Assembly (NCBI GenBank): GCA_016125185.1 | Contig: WGMG01000007.1 | Location: forward strand, 62,001 to 126,000 | Source: Armatimonadota bacterium | Lineage (GTDB): Bacteria; Armatimonadota; Fimbriimonadia; Fimbriimonadales; Fimbriimonadaceae | Reading direction: 5' to 3' | Length of the DNA: 64,000 nucleotides | In this document: one piece after another, positions 50,607 to 59,894 of the stretch | Numbering within the stretch: position 1 is the first letter of the stretch | How the letters are laid out: every line of letters begins with the position of its first letter | Program-made: the position numbers and the translations under genes | Notes under the pieces: generated by a model | What the model saw: the letters and a program-made list of their open reading frames with translations, nothing else | Database searches by the model: none | Told to the model about the DNA's origin: nothing

Positions 50607-51878
50607 ATGCCGCTCTCTCGTCGCGACCTCTTCGTGGGCGCATTTGCCGCCGCCGCCTTCAAAGATCACACCCTCGATCTCGTCGCCAATGTGGTCGCCA
50701 AGTACGGGAGCAACACCGATGCCCAAGACGAGGATTTCTGGGCTCAAATCCAGGAGGCGTTCACCCTCGACCGCAACACCGCCAACTTCAATAACGGTGG
50801 TTGTTCGCCTTCGCCTCGCATCGTGCAAGAAACCCTCCGCCGTCAGTTGGAGTTCTCGAACCAGGCCCCCAGCAACTACATGTGGCGTGTGCTGGAGCCG
50901 GAAATCGAATCTGTTCGTCAGCGTCTCGCCCGTGTGTTCGCCTGCGATCCCGAAGAGATGGCCATCACTCGCAACGCTAGCGAGTCGCTCGAAATCCTCA
51001 TCCTCGGCCTGGGACTCCAGGCCGGCGACGAGGTGCTAACAACCATCATCGACTACCCGCGCATGATCACCACCATCCAACAGCGCGAGCGTCGCGACGG
51101 CGTCAAAATGGTGCAGGTCAAGGTCCCAACTCCCGCCAAAACCGCCGAGGACCTCATTGCCCCCATCCGAAACGGCATCACCGACAAAACCCGCATGATG
51201 GTGATCTCCCAAGTCTCCTTCATGAACGGCCAAATCTTCCCGATCCGCGAGATCGTCAAACTCGCCAAGTCGCACGGAATCCCCGTCGTTGTAGACGGCG
51301 CTCACGCATTCGTGCAGTTCGAATTCGACAACAAGGACCTCGATTGCGACTTCTACGGCACGTCGCTTCACAAATGGCTAATGGCACCCATCGGGACCGG
51401 CTTCCTATACGTGCGCAAGAACCGCATCCCCGACGTGTGGCCGCTGATGGCCGCCGGCAAAACCCAGGATAGCGACATTCGCAAGTTCGAAGAAATCGGC
51501 ACCCACCCCGCGGCAAACCATAACGCCATCGGCGAGGCCCTCACATTCCACGAAATGATTGGGATGAAGCGCAAAGAAGCCCGCCTTCGCTACTTGCGAC
51601 ATCGCTGGACCGACCGCCTTCAGGACTTCAAAAACGTCCACTTCTACACCAACCTCGACCCCAAACAGTCCTGCGCGCTGACCACCGTCGGAATCCAAGG
51701 TGTGAAAACCGGCGACCTCGCCGGATGGCTCCTCACCAAACACGGCATCTTCGTCACCGCGATCGTCAACGACTTCATCGACGGAATCCGCGTATCCCCC
51801 AACGTGTACTCGACCATCGAAGAAATCGACCGCTTCGCCGACGCAATGGTCCTGGCCGCCACAAAAGGAATCGCGTAG
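50607..51878 (+). CDS. Class V aminotransferase with Tat-like N-terminus (isopenicillin N epimerase-like)
   Basis: A 423-residue PLP enzyme. The first 20 residues are MPLSRRDLFVGAFAAAAFKD, an RR motif followed by a hydrophobic stretch, as in Tat signals. The PLP region has VDGAHAFVQF and GTSLHKWLMAPIGTGF (K256), as in the isopenicillin N epimerase-like branch of class V. TATACT at 50594-50599 ends seven bases before the ATG. An exported folded PLP enzyme is unusual, since cofactor-bearing substrates do use Tat. The substrate is unknown. Confidence 0.83.
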   Translation: MPLSRRDLFVGAFAAAAFKDHTLDLVANVVAKYGSNTDAQDEDFWAQIQEAFTLDRNTANFNNGGCSPSPRIVQETLRRQLEFSNQAPSNYMWRVLEPEIESVRQRLARVFACDPEEMAITRNASESLEILILGLGLQAGDEVLTTIIDYPRMITTIQQRERRDGVKMVQVKVPTPAKTAEDLIAPIRNGITDKTRMMVISQVSFMNGQIFPIREIVKLAKSHGIPVVVDGAHAFVQFEFDNKDLDCDFYGTSLHKWLMAPIGTGFLYVRKNRIPDVWPLMAAGKTQDSDIRKFEEIGTHPAANHNAIGEALTFHEMIGMKRKEARLRYLRHRWTDRLQDFKNVHFYTNLDPKQSCALTTVGIQGVKTGDLAGWLLTKHGIFVTAIVNDFIDGIRVSPNVYSTIEEIDRFADAMVLAATKGIA

Positions 51879-52216
51879 TCACTGCGTGGTATTCCCTGAT
51901 ATTGACCAGCCAAAAGGTCCCTCTCCAGATTATCCGTAGGAAATCTGGAGGGTCCGCAGTTGGAACTGCCACAAAGGCAGTTTCAACGTGGATGGGTGTC
52001 TCCTGACTTGTCAGGAGACGGGAGGGGAAAATCCGCGTCACAATGCGAACAAATGAGGTCAACGAACTTGGAAGGTGGGCATCTTGCCCACCAAGTAAAG
52101 TCGTGGCACTGCTAAAGACGCCTGCTTGTCCGCCGAAGTCCTATGGACGAGGACGGAGGAGGGCGAAGCTGGGATTTACGGGTGTAGCCGAGCATAGTGA
52201 AGCTAACCAGCTACCC
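51879..52216. repeat. Intergenic palindrome cluster and dispersed repeat
   Basis: No gene is seen in 338 bases. It contains four inverted repeats: CTCCAGATT/AATCTGGAG near 51925-51950, AACTGCC/GGCAGTT at 51964-51982, a perfect 10-bp arm GTCTCCTGAC/GTCAGGAGAC with loop TT at 51998-52019, and GGTGGGCA/TGCCCACC with loop TCT at 52074-52092. The part from 52103 on, including GCGAAGCTGGGATTTAC (52163-52179), recurs at about 60132-60200. Confidence 0.8.
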
Positions 52217-52750
52217 TCAAATCATCGCGCCCAGCTTCAAAACCGTATTCCAATTCCGACCCGTCACTGATACCCCAAGCTCCCGCTCGATGATCTTGAT
52301 CGTCAATTTCGACTCCCCAATCCCGTCTGGATACACGAAATAGTAATCGCAACCCGAACTCTGAAAGTACTCACGTCCCTTGATCCGCGCCCGCAGTGAA
52401 TCCTCCTGCTCGGGCGTCGCCGTCCCGCCGCCAAACAAAACCAGCAAGTGGCTCGGATCATCCGCCGCCTCGCGTCGGAACGGATTCCCCGCGATGATCG
52501 CCGACAACTCGTCCGCTGTCCGGACGAAGAACTCCGTGCTCAACCCAAGCCGCTTCTCACACTCGTCGCGCAGAAAGACCTCGGTCTCACGCGGCGACCG
52601 ACTCCCGCCATCAAAAACGAGATTCCCCGTCTGCAACAGTGTCTTGGCTTCGCCGTACCCCAGGTCCGTCATCCACTGCCGAAGGTCGGCCATCCCGATC
52701 TTCCGGGTTCCCGAAACGTTGATGGCGCGAAGAAACGCGAAATACGTCAC
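52217..52750 (-). CDS. DUF1697 family protein
   Basis: A 177-residue protein of the DUF1697 family: FAFLRAINVSGTRKIGMADL, LLQTGNLVFDGGS, and at the end KIIERELGVSVTGRNWNTVL. The start is GTG at 52748-52750. TATGCT (52757-52762, minus strand) lies six bases before it, the same spacing as in xylB. No function is established for the family. Confidence 0.87.
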   Translation of the reverse strand: MTYFAFLRAINVSGTRKIGMADLRQWMTDLGYGEAKTLLQTGNLVFDGGSRSPRETEVFLRDECEKRLGLSTEFFVRTADELSAIIAGNPFRREAADDPSHLLVLFGGGTATPEQEDSLRARIKGREYFQSSGCDYYFVYPDGIGESKLTIKIIERELGVSVTGRNWNTVLKLGAMI

Positions 52751-52768
52751 CCGCCCAGCATATCTCGT

Positions 52769-53302
52769 TCAGCGTCCGACGAAGATGCTATCCGCATGGC
52801 GCTTCATGTCACGAATGCGCACCAACTCTCGTCGCAAGGCCGCCTCGCCCTTGTTCATCGCCCAGTGGTGATTGGCCGAAAATACCGGCTTCAACAACCA
52901 AGACAACCGCCGGATGAACGGTTTTTCTGCCCGGATCCGCCAGTCATAAACGACCTCCACTTCGTCACCGTCTTGAATGAACGTCCACTCGCCGGTGCCC
53001 ACAAAATCACCCGTGGCCACCAACGAAAAGCCACTTGGACGCGCTGCATGCGTGACTCGGAACTGCCACTTCAAGGTGTAAGGAAGCCAGCCCTTGGTGT
53101 GGAGCGCGATCACCCGCCCCAACCCGTCCTCATCGCCTGGCTGAACCTCTTCGACCTTCAGGTAAACCTCTGACCACCAGCGCGGCAAGCCCAGCGGGTC
53201 GCCCAGAATCTCATAAATCTCTTCGCGCGTGGCTTCAAAGCGCCAGCGGGTCACGAAGTGGTAGTCGTTGCTGGCTGTCGTCTCGATCGGTGTTGAAATC
53301 AT
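52769..53302 (-). CDS. SRPBCC (START-like) family protein
   Basis: A 177-residue polyketide-cyclase/dehydrase-like protein. VTRWRFEATREEIYEILGD and LPRWWSEVYLKVEEV at the start, and VVYDWRIRAEKPFIRRLSW in the middle, fit the Bet v 1-like fold that binds hydrophobic ligands. GGAG five bases before the ATG (minus strand) supports the start. Ligand unknown. Confidence 0.8.
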   Translation of the reverse strand: MISTPIETTASNDYHFVTRWRFEATREEIYEILGDPLGLPRWWSEVYLKVEEVQPGDEDGLGRVIALHTKGWLPYTLKWQFRVTHAARPSGFSLVATGDFVGTGEWTFIQDGDEVEVVYDWRIRAEKPFIRRLSWLLKPVFSANHHWAMNKGEAALRRELVRIRDMKRHADSIFVGR

Positions 53303-53368
53303 CTTGACTCCATTGCACCTACCGACCCTAAATCGCCCGTGAACTAAGCCTGAATAGAAGATGAATTC

Positions 53369-54526
53369 CTAAGGAAGCGGGTCGCCCGGCCCCGGATGCC
53401 GCGGGTCAAACACCGCAACCCCGACCCGCGAGTCCGCACAGCCGTAGTACAAGTACCACTTATCCCGGAAGAACGTAAGCCCTTCGACGAACACCGTTCC
53501 CGCTACATACTGGCCACTCTTCTCAAACGGCTCCATCGGCCTCAAAAACGGAACGTCCAAGCGCCCCAATGGCTTGGTCGGATCATCTTTCGAAAACAGA
53601 ACTTGACCGGCGCAGTAAGCATTCGGGGTGAATCGCGGGTCCCGATTGTCGCCGCCATCGTTCTTCCCGTTATACAGAAGCACGATGCCATCCTTGGTCA
53701 AAACCGCAGGCGGTCCGCACTCCGTCAGCGAACTATCGAAGAACCCCTTCCGAGTCTTGATAAGCTCCCTCAGTTTTCCGTCCGCCGTGCGAAGCGGCGT
53801 CCAATCGACTAGATTTTTCGAAGTCGCCGCAAACACGGCCGACTCACCCCAATACATCCAATACTTTCCTCCGATCTTGGCCACGGTTTGTCGGCCATGG
53901 CTGACGTGCGTCACGATCGAACCAGACTTGTAGAAGGGCAGGTCGATGCCGTCGCGCTCAAAAATCGGCCCATGCTTCATCCAGTGCGTCAAATCCTTCG
54001 AGGTGGCCACCGCCAATCGGGCGTTCTTCCGGTTCCACTGCGTATAGAGCATCACGTACGTGCCGTCGTCGGTCACGCACACCCGCGGGTCTTCACAACC
54101 GCCGGGCCACTCGTTAGCCTTCTGCCCGTCCTCGTCGGGATAGAAAACTGGCTTATCGCGGCGTTCAAAATGAACCCCATCACGGCTCGACGCATAGCCG
54201 AGGCGCGAAGTCCGGGTTCCAATCTTCACACCCGTCTTATCCTCGGACCGGTACAAGACCACGATCTGACCTTTGTAAACGGTCGCCCCAGGATTGAACG
54301 TATCGTTGGATTCCCAGGCAATGTCGCTCTTCGTCATCGGATCGAAAAACCGCGCGCTTTCGTCCGGGCTGATGATTGGATTAATGCCAATCGGGCGCAC
54401 GAATCCGCCCAAAGCCCAGTGAGGTAGCGGGTTCAAATGAGGATTTTGAGCGGGAATCAACCCAATAGCCGCAAGGATTAGCATGGCAATAGTCCCTACC
54501 AAAACTACCCGAACCCACTCCGCCAT
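53369..54526 (-). CDS. Exported GH130/GH43-like beta-propeller glycosidase
   Basis: A 385-residue protein with a hydrophobic N-terminal anchor (about 6-24) and then five-bladed propeller features: NPGATVYKGQIVVLYRSEDK, YASSRDGVHFER, GGCEDPRVCV (as in GH130 phosphorylases and hydrolases) and LLYNGKNDGGDN. A GH130-type acid or binding Asp sits within the EDPR box. The start is the ATG at 54524-54526. It is divergent from the lipoprotein gene 20 bases away, so promoters overlap. Confidence 0.8.
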   Translation of the reverse strand: MAEWVRVVLVGTIAMLILAAIGLIPAQNPHLNPLPHWALGGFVRPIGINPIISPDESARFFDPMTKSDIAWESNDTFNPGATVYKGQIVVLYRSEDKTGVKIGTRTSRLGYASSRDGVHFERRDKPVFYPDEDGQKANEWPGGCEDPRVCVTDDGTYVMLYTQWNRKNARLAVATSKDLTHWMKHGPIFERDGIDLPFYKSGSIVTHVSHGRQTVAKIGGKYWMYWGESAVFAATSKNLVDWTPLRTADGKLRELIKTRKGFFDSSLTECGPPAVLTKDGIVLLYNGKNDGGDNRDPRFTPNAYCAGQVLFSKDDPTKPLGRLDVPFLRPMEPFEKSGQYVAGTVFVEGLTFFRDKWYLYYGCADSRVGVAVFDPRHPGPGDPLP

Positions 54527-54545
54527 ATACTGGAATTGGGTTCAA

Positions 54546-55502
54546 TTGAGGAACTTGGCGATCGTCTCCACCCTGGTTTTCTGTCTCGTCGCCTGCGGCG
54601 GTGGAGGTGGGAGTGTTGTCGGTGGATCAACCGGCTCCACCGACCCTAACGGTGACCTTCAGGGACGCCGTATCTTTCCCGTTGACGACCCGTGGAACAC
54701 CCGGATCGACATCGAGCCGGTCGATCCCAACAGCGCAAATCTGATCGCCTCTATTGGCCTCACTGGAAGCCTCCACCCCGATTTCGGTGCGAACTGGAAT
54801 GGCGGCCCATTCGGAATCCCGTACGTCATCGTCGAGGGCACCCAAAAGAAGGTCAACGTCGCATTCGATTACGCCGATGAAAGCGACCCCGGTCCCTATC
54901 CGATCCCGTCCGATGCTCCCATCGAAGGGGGAGCCAGCTCCAGCGGCGACCGCCACGTCCTGGTCATCGACAAGGATAACTGGATTCTCTACGAACTTTA
55001 CGCCGCCTACCCCCAGAGGGACGGCACCTGGACCGCTGGCAGCGGAGCCATTTTCGATATGACCAACGGCACCACCCGCCCGGCTGGCTGGACCTCCGCC
55101 GATGCCGCGGGTCTGCCCATTCTGCCTGGCCTTGTGCGCTTCGACGAAGTCTCCAAGGGAGCCATCAACCATGCGCTCCGATTCACCGTCGCTCAAACCC
55201 GCCATGCCTACGTCGCCCCAGCCCGGCACTATGCCAGCTCATCCACCGACCCCAATCGCCCGCCGATGGGCATGCGCGTTCGCCTCAAAGCAAGCTTCGA
55301 TCTTTCCGGCTACCCGGACTCCGCACAAGTCATCCTCACGGCGCTCAAGAAATACGGCATGTTCGTCGCCGACAATGGCAGTAACTGGTATGTCTCCGGC
55401 GCACCCGACGCCCGCTGGAACGACGACGAACTGAATACCCTCAAGCAAGTCAAAGGCTCCGATTTCGAAGTCGTTCAGATGGGTCCAATTACGACTAACT
55501 AG
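54546..55502 (+). CDS. Putative lipoprotein of unknown function
   Basis: About 318 residues from a TTG at 54546 (MRNLAIVSTLVFCLVACGGGG), which gives a compact lipoprotein signal with the lipobox LVAC; the frame is open to 54483 but would overlap the divergent gene. After a Gly/Ser-rich linker the mature protein has RRIFPVDDPWNTRIDIEPV and, later, DRHVLVIDKDNWILYELYAA. A single compact beta-rich domain is likely. I do not recognise the family. The start is uncertain. Confidence 0.65.
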   Translation: MRNLAIVSTLVFCLVACGGGGGSVVGGSTGSTDPNGDLQGRRIFPVDDPWNTRIDIEPVDPNSANLIASIGLTGSLHPDFGANWNGGPFGIPYVIVEGTQKKVNVAFDYADESDPGPYPIPSDAPIEGGASSSGDRHVLVIDKDNWILYELYAAYPQRDGTWTAGSGAIFDMTNGTTRPAGWTSADAAGLPILPGLVRFDEVSKGAINHALRFTVAQTRHAYVAPARHYASSSTDPNRPPMGMRVRLKASFDLSGYPDSAQVILTALKKYGMFVADNGSNWYVSGAPDARWNDDELNTLKQVKGSDFEVVQMGPITTN

Positions 55503-55823
55503 AAGCTATCTGGGAATTGGTCTAACTATTTACCCGCGGATAAGCGTTGCTCCTGATCCACTTCGTTCCGGTGCTGAGCGGCGTCTAGCCGCGCGGTATC
55601 TGTCTCCCCTTCTGCGCCCAAGGACTCTCCGGTCCGAAGCCGAATCTCGCCCACCAGGTTCCGGGCATCGAAGGTCCAACTTACGTTAGGTGCTAATCCA
55701 CGATGCCCCTTGGAGAAGGAGGGTCCACAACATTCCTGCCACGAAGGCAGGAATGTTGAGGAAGGTGAGCAAAGCGAACCGGGGGATAGATGGCAGCCTT
55801 ATGTACGGTCCAGTCACGACCAA
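55503..55823. repeat. Intergenic region with perfect 13-bp palindrome
   Basis: No convincing gene in 321 bases. CAACATTCCTGCC (55728-55740) pairs perfectly with GGCAGGAATGTTG (55746-55758) across ACGAA. The preceding GGAGGGTCCACA (55718-55729) resembles GGAGGGTCCGCA near 51945, and the stem core TGCC-AC-AAGGCA matches the one at 51968, so both are likely copies of one dispersed element. Confidence 0.75.
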
Positions 55824-56477
55824 CTAACCCAAAAAGTGGGCGCACAGATCAGCGAACGAGGCAAATCGATAGTCTGGCGAAGTGCACGTGCCGAAGCCAT
55901 ACTCCACAAACCCGTACGGCACGCCGCATTGCCGCGCCGCTGTCTCGTCGCCCTCGGCATCCCCGATCATCATCGGCGAGGTCAAATCGTTCCGCGCCAT
56001 CAGGTCGCGTAGATTGTCTCCTTTTGGATTCCCCGTGTTACCCCAGCACTCGATGTCCGAGAACAGCTCTTCCAATTCGTTCAGCCGCAGAAACGTCTCG
56101 ATGTAGCCCGATTGACAGTTGCTCACAATGAATAGCGGATACCGCTCCCGCAATCGAAACAGACCGTCTCGCACGCCTGGATACAGCACCCCGCCAACTT
56201 CGGCGATGACCCGATTGTCCTCGACCATCGTCGCGTCCGAGATGCGCTGAATCTGCTCTTCGCTAAGGTCCGTAAAGGTTCGGCGAATGCACTCCTCGTG
56301 CGGACGGCCCGTCACCACCCGGACATCCTCCGCAATGATCGTTCGGTACGGAATCCCCTCGGCCCGCAAGACGTTGTTCCAGGCGATGGCGCAGGGTTCG
56401 CAGGTGTCCCAAAGGGTTCCATCGAGGTCAAAAACGATGGAGTCGTGGCTCACAGGGGCAAAGCGTACCCTTGTCAT
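55824..56477 (-). CDS. HAD-superfamily hydrolase
   Basis: A 217-residue phosphatase from the ATG at 56475-56477 (MTRVRFAPVSHDSIVFDLDG); the frame extends upstream but the fold starts here. HAD motifs: DLDGT (17-21), FIVSNCQSGY, KGDNLRDLMA and MIGDAEGDETAARQCGVPYG. It resembles phosphoglycolate/haloacid-type HADs (Gph-like) and probably removes phosphate from a small metabolite. The residues after GDAEGDE are typical of motif IV. Confidence 0.87.
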   Translation of the reverse strand: MTRVRFAPVSHDSIVFDLDGTLWDTCEPCAIAWNNVLRAEGIPYRTIIAEDVRVVTGRPHEECIRRTFTDLSEEQIQRISDATMVEDNRVIAEVGGVLYPGVRDGLFRLRERYPLFIVSNCQSGYIETFLRLNELEELFSDIECWGNTGNPKGDNLRDLMARNDLTSPMMIGDAEGDETAARQCGVPYGFVEYGFGTCTSPDYRFASFADLCAHFLG

Positions 56478-56675
56478 GAATAGTAAGAAAAAGGTAAGAA
56501 AGTCTTTGGGCTCCAAATCGCGATGGATCGTTGGTCCCCCTCGAACCCAAGCGATCCCCTCCAAAAGACGACAAATTAGGCTCAAAACTAACCCGTTAAT
56601 GAAGGTCGGATGAAGTTCATAGGTACTTCGAAGGACCGCAGGTCGTTAACTGAACCTTTACATATATACTTCGTT

Positions 56676-56882
56676 ATGCCAACAATGATTTTTGATCACT
56701 TAAACAGCTATGTCCATGTGGCGCCAATCGCCTACCTCGACGGAGGGTCGGGCAGCCTCATTTTCCAGATGCTCATAGCCGCCAGTGTCACGGTTGGATA
56801 CGCCATCAAAACCCAATGGCAAAACCTCGTAGCGGCCGTTTCGCGGCTGCGACATCGAGGCTCAAATCCTTCCGATCAATGA
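56676..56882 (+). CDS. Small conserved membrane protein
   Basis: A 68-residue protein from the ATG at 56676. It has the pattern AYLDGGSGSLIFQMLIAASV, a member of the small family whose hallmark is Y-(I/L)-D-x-G-(S/T)-G-S-(L/I)-(I/L), plus one membrane helix and a basic tail. Such proteins often precede methyltransferase or sulfatase-like genes of envelope clusters, as here. TATACT at 56665-56670 lies five bases before the ATG, so the mRNA is probably leaderless and it starts the operon. Its stop overlaps the next ATG (ATGA). Confidence 0.72.
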   Translation: MPTMIFDHLNSYVHVAPIAYLDGGSGSLIFQMLIAASVTVGYAIKTQWQNLVAAVSRLRHRGSNPSDQ

Positions 56883-58261
56883 CGGAAGCCGTTCGCTCGG
56901 CATCATCCTTCCGCGACCCTAGCGGGTTTGTTTTCCAAAGGGATGGTGTCCTGTATCGTCAGATCAATCAGTCCGCCGCAGCGGACTTTGAACTCCTTGT
57001 TTCGTCCGGCCTGCAAAACGAGCTGACCGACGCAGGTCTCGTGGTCGCCGTAGAAGAAGCCGACCTCAGTCTGGCGGTCACGCCTGAAGCGGCAAAGGTC
57101 ATCCGCCCTGCCCGCATTCCCTTCGTCTCCTATCCCTACGAGTGGTCATTCAGCCAGTTAAAGGACGCTGCTCTCCTCACCCTCGAGGTCATGCGCCGTG
57201 CACTCGGCAAAGGCATGTCCCTCAAGGACGCCAGCGCCTATAACGTCCAGTTCGTTGGGACGCGGCCGGTCCTTATCGACACCCTCTCGTTCGAGCCGTA
57301 TGTCGAAGGTGAACCTTGGGTGGCCTATAAGCAGTTCTGCCAACATTTTCTCGCCCCACTGGCTCTGATGTCCCACGTCGATATCCGACTCGGAAGCCTC
57401 CTGCAGACGAACATCGACGGAATCCCGCTCGACCTCGCTTCAAACCTTCTCCCCGGCAAAACCAAATTTCAGCCTGGCCTGCTGACTCATATCCATCTGC
57501 ACGCCAAGGCTCAATCTCACGATGGCGGCGGAAAAACGTCTGACCGCAAGCCAACTATTTCGAAGACTAGCTTGCTCGCCCTGGTGGACAACCTCAAAGG
57601 CACGGTTTCTGGTCTCACTTGGAAGCCCGCTGGCACCGAATGGGCCGACTATTACGCCAACACCAACTATTCCAAAGAGAGCCTGTCTCGCAAGGCCGAA
57701 CTCGTCGCGTCGTTCTTGGCCAAAGTCCCCGGCGATGCCCAAACCTGCTGGGACCTCGGCGCCAATAACGGAGAATTCAGCCGCCTCGCCGCCGCCCGAA
57801 GCCTATACACCATCGCCTGGGATATCGATCCCGCCGCCGTCGAACAGGCATACCTCGCCTGCAAATCCAGTAAAGCCGATCATCTGCTTCCGCTTCTCCA
57901 AGACCTCCGCAACCCCTCGACCGATCTCGGTTGGGCCGGAGCCGAGCGTGATTCGCTCCAGTCCCGTGGCCCCGCCGACGTCGTCCTCGCTCTCGCCCTG
58001 GTCCACCATCTCGCCATCGGCAATAACGTCCCCCTCGATCGCCTCGCCGATTTCTTCGCCCAGGTCGGTCGTTGGCTGATCGTTGAGTTCGTCCCCAAAG
58101 AAGACTCCCAGGTCCAGCGGATGCTCGTCGCCCGCAAATACATCTTTACAAGCTACGACCTTTCCGGTTTCGAACAAGCCTTCCAGCGCCGATTCGAAAC
58201 GGTCGAAAAACAAGAAATCGAGGGCACTTGCCGCACCCTCTTCCTTATGCGAAGGATCTGA
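56879..58261 (+). CDS. Class I SAM-dependent methyltransferase (NoeA-like)
   Basis: A 460-residue methyltransferase from the ATG at 56879. The SAM motif is CWDLGANNGEFSRLAA, followed by IAWDIDPAAVEQAY, then DVVLALALVHHLAIG. The long N-terminal part (PFVSYPYEWSFSQLKDAALL, KDASAYNVQFVGTRPVLIDT) matches the NoeA/nodulation-protein type often found with surface glycan genes. It methylates a sugar or lipid by context. It overlaps the preceding small protein by four bases and lies two bases before the sulfatase-like gene. Confidence 0.87.
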   Translation: MTEAVRSASSFRDPSGFVFQRDGVLYRQINQSAAADFELLVSSGLQNELTDAGLVVAVEEADLSLAVTPEAAKVIRPARIPFVSYPYEWSFSQLKDAALLTLEVMRRALGKGMSLKDASAYNVQFVGTRPVLIDTLSFEPYVEGEPWVAYKQFCQHFLAPLALMSHVDIRLGSLLQTNIDGIPLDLASNLLPGKTKFQPGLLTHIHLHAKAQSHDGGGKTSDRKPTISKTSLLALVDNLKGTVSGLTWKPAGTEWADYYANTNYSKESLSRKAELVASFLAKVPGDAQTCWDLGANNGEFSRLAAARSLYTIAWDIDPAAVEQAYLACKSSKADHLLPLLQDLRNPSTDLGWAGAERDSLQSRGPADVVLALALVHHLAIGNNVPLDRLADFFAQVGRWLIVEFVPKEDSQVQRMLVARKYIFTSYDLSGFEQAFQRRFETVEKQEIEGTCRTLFLMRRI

Positions 58262-58263
58262 CA

Positions 58264-59871
58264 ATGGACGAAAACCCGGTGGTCGAGGCCAAGAAGCCCA
58301 GCGGCAAGGGCCGCATTTTCTACCCGGTCCTCTTCGCCATCTTTCCCGTCCTGTCCATCTATTCCGCCAACCTCTCACTCGTCCCCTTCGGCATGATCAT
58401 CCGGCCCGTCGTCGCGGTCGCCATCGCCGCCTTCCTGGTTTGGGGTCTTCTGAGCCTCATCTTGCGGCGGTTGGATCGGGGAGCCGCCGCAACCGCCGCC
58501 TTGACCCTGATGCTCCTCACCTTCGTCGGATTCAACCGACTTCTGTACCGAATCGACATTCCCCAAGACATCCGCCCCAACGTCTGGCTCGGCACCACCA
58601 TTGTCGTCGTGCTCGTATCCGCGTTCGTCTGGCGATGGCACAAGCTCCTCAATATCGTCTCTGCATCGCTGGTTCTCGCCGCCATGGGGCAAATCGCCTT
58701 CGGTCTCGTCCAAGCCGCCACTTTTTCGCCGCCAAAAACAACCAACTCGACCCCGATCACACTCCCCAAAGAACGGCCAGACATCATCTACATCATCCTC
58801 GACGGCTACGGCCGGTCCGACGCCCTCAAGCGCGCGATGGGCTTCAACAACGACGCCTTCATCCAAGGGCTCGAATCGCGCGGGTTTTACGTCGCCAAAG
58901 ACGCCCACTCCAACTACTGCCAAACCGAGTTGTCCGTCTCGTCTTCCCTCAACTTTGACCTCCTGCAGAGTCTGCTCCCCAATCTCAACGACGAAGACAA
59001 CGACCGCTCACCCCTCGGCGAACTCATTGACCACAATGCCGCCGCCGACTACCTGCACAAACGCGGCTACGTCTTTGCCGCCATCACCAGTAAGTTCCCG
59101 CCGATCCAGCTGGACGACGCCGACATCAACATGAAAACGCGCACGGGTTACACGCTGATCGAGTCCGCCCTGCTCCAAATGACGCCGTTCACGTTGTTCC
59201 AGGGCAACCTAACGTCGCTATTCGACCAGCGTCGCGCGACGATGCGGAATGAGTTCGAAGCCCTCGAATCGCTGGCGTCCACCAGCGCCAAGCCTCGCTT
59301 TGTCGTCATGCATGTCCTCGCCCCCCATCCGCCCTTCGTATTCGATAAGGACGGCAATCCGACGCGCCGCGAGGGGCCGTTCGGCTACTGGGACGGAAGC
59401 GATTTCATCGATCACGTCGGCACGCCCGAGGACTACCGCCAAGGCTATATGGGCCAAGCCGAATACGTCGGTAAGCGTCTACTCAAGTCGCTCGATGTCC
59501 TCTTTGCTAAACCCGGCCTCAAACCCGTCGTCATCGTCCAGGGCGATCACGGCTCCAAACTCCGCTTAGACCAGAACTCCTACGAACACACCGACGTTGA
59601 CGAGTGCTTCCCCAACCTCAACGCCTACTTCGTCCCCGACGCGGTCCGCAAGAACCTCTATCCTGGCATCACGCCGGTCAACTCGTTCCGCATCCTTTTC
59701 AACGGCCTCTTCGGCGATAACCTGCCCCTCCGCCCCGACCGAAGCTGGTACTCCACCTATCCCAAACCGTACGACTTCATCGAAGTCACCAACCGCCTGT
59801 CCAACCACGAGAAGATGCCAACCGTACCCTTGCCGAAGTTTCCACCGCGCCCTCCGGCCGGCGATGACTGA
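58264..59871 (+). CDS. Membrane sulfatase-like (alkaline phosphatase fold) protein
   Basis: A 535-residue protein from the ATG at 58264. About five hydrophobic segments occupy residues 20-160, and an extracytoplasmic catalytic domain follows. The metal motif DIIYIILDGYGRSDAL (about 180-195) and GDHGSKL near 430 are the sulfatase/phosphoethanolamine-transferase superfamily core. HVLAPHPPFVFD fits LtaS/EptA-like proteins. A phosphoryl or sulfate transfer to a surface lipid or glycan is likely. It ends the three-gene operon starting at 56676. Confidence 0.85.
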   Translation: MDENPVVEAKKPSGKGRIFYPVLFAIFPVLSIYSANLSLVPFGMIIRPVVAVAIAAFLVWGLLSLILRRLDRGAAATAALTLMLLTFVGFNRLLYRIDIPQDIRPNVWLGTTIVVVLVSAFVWRWHKLLNIVSASLVLAAMGQIAFGLVQAATFSPPKTTNSTPITLPKERPDIIYIILDGYGRSDALKRAMGFNNDAFIQGLESRGFYVAKDAHSNYCQTELSVSSSLNFDLLQSLLPNLNDEDNDRSPLGELIDHNAAADYLHKRGYVFAAITSKFPPIQLDDADINMKTRTGYTLIESALLQMTPFTLFQGNLTSLFDQRRATMRNEFEALESLASTSAKPRFVVMHVLAPHPPFVFDKDGNPTRREGPFGYWDGSDFIDHVGTPEDYRQGYMGQAEYVGKRLLKSLDVLFAKPGLKPVVIVQGDHGSKLRLDQNSYEHTDVDECFPNLNAYFVPDAVRKNLYPGITPVNSFRILFNGLFGDNLPLRPDRSWYSTYPKPYDFIEVTNRLSNHEKMPTVPLPKFPPRPPAGDD

Positions 59872-59894
59872 TGGGTACAATCAAATTCCGTTTC

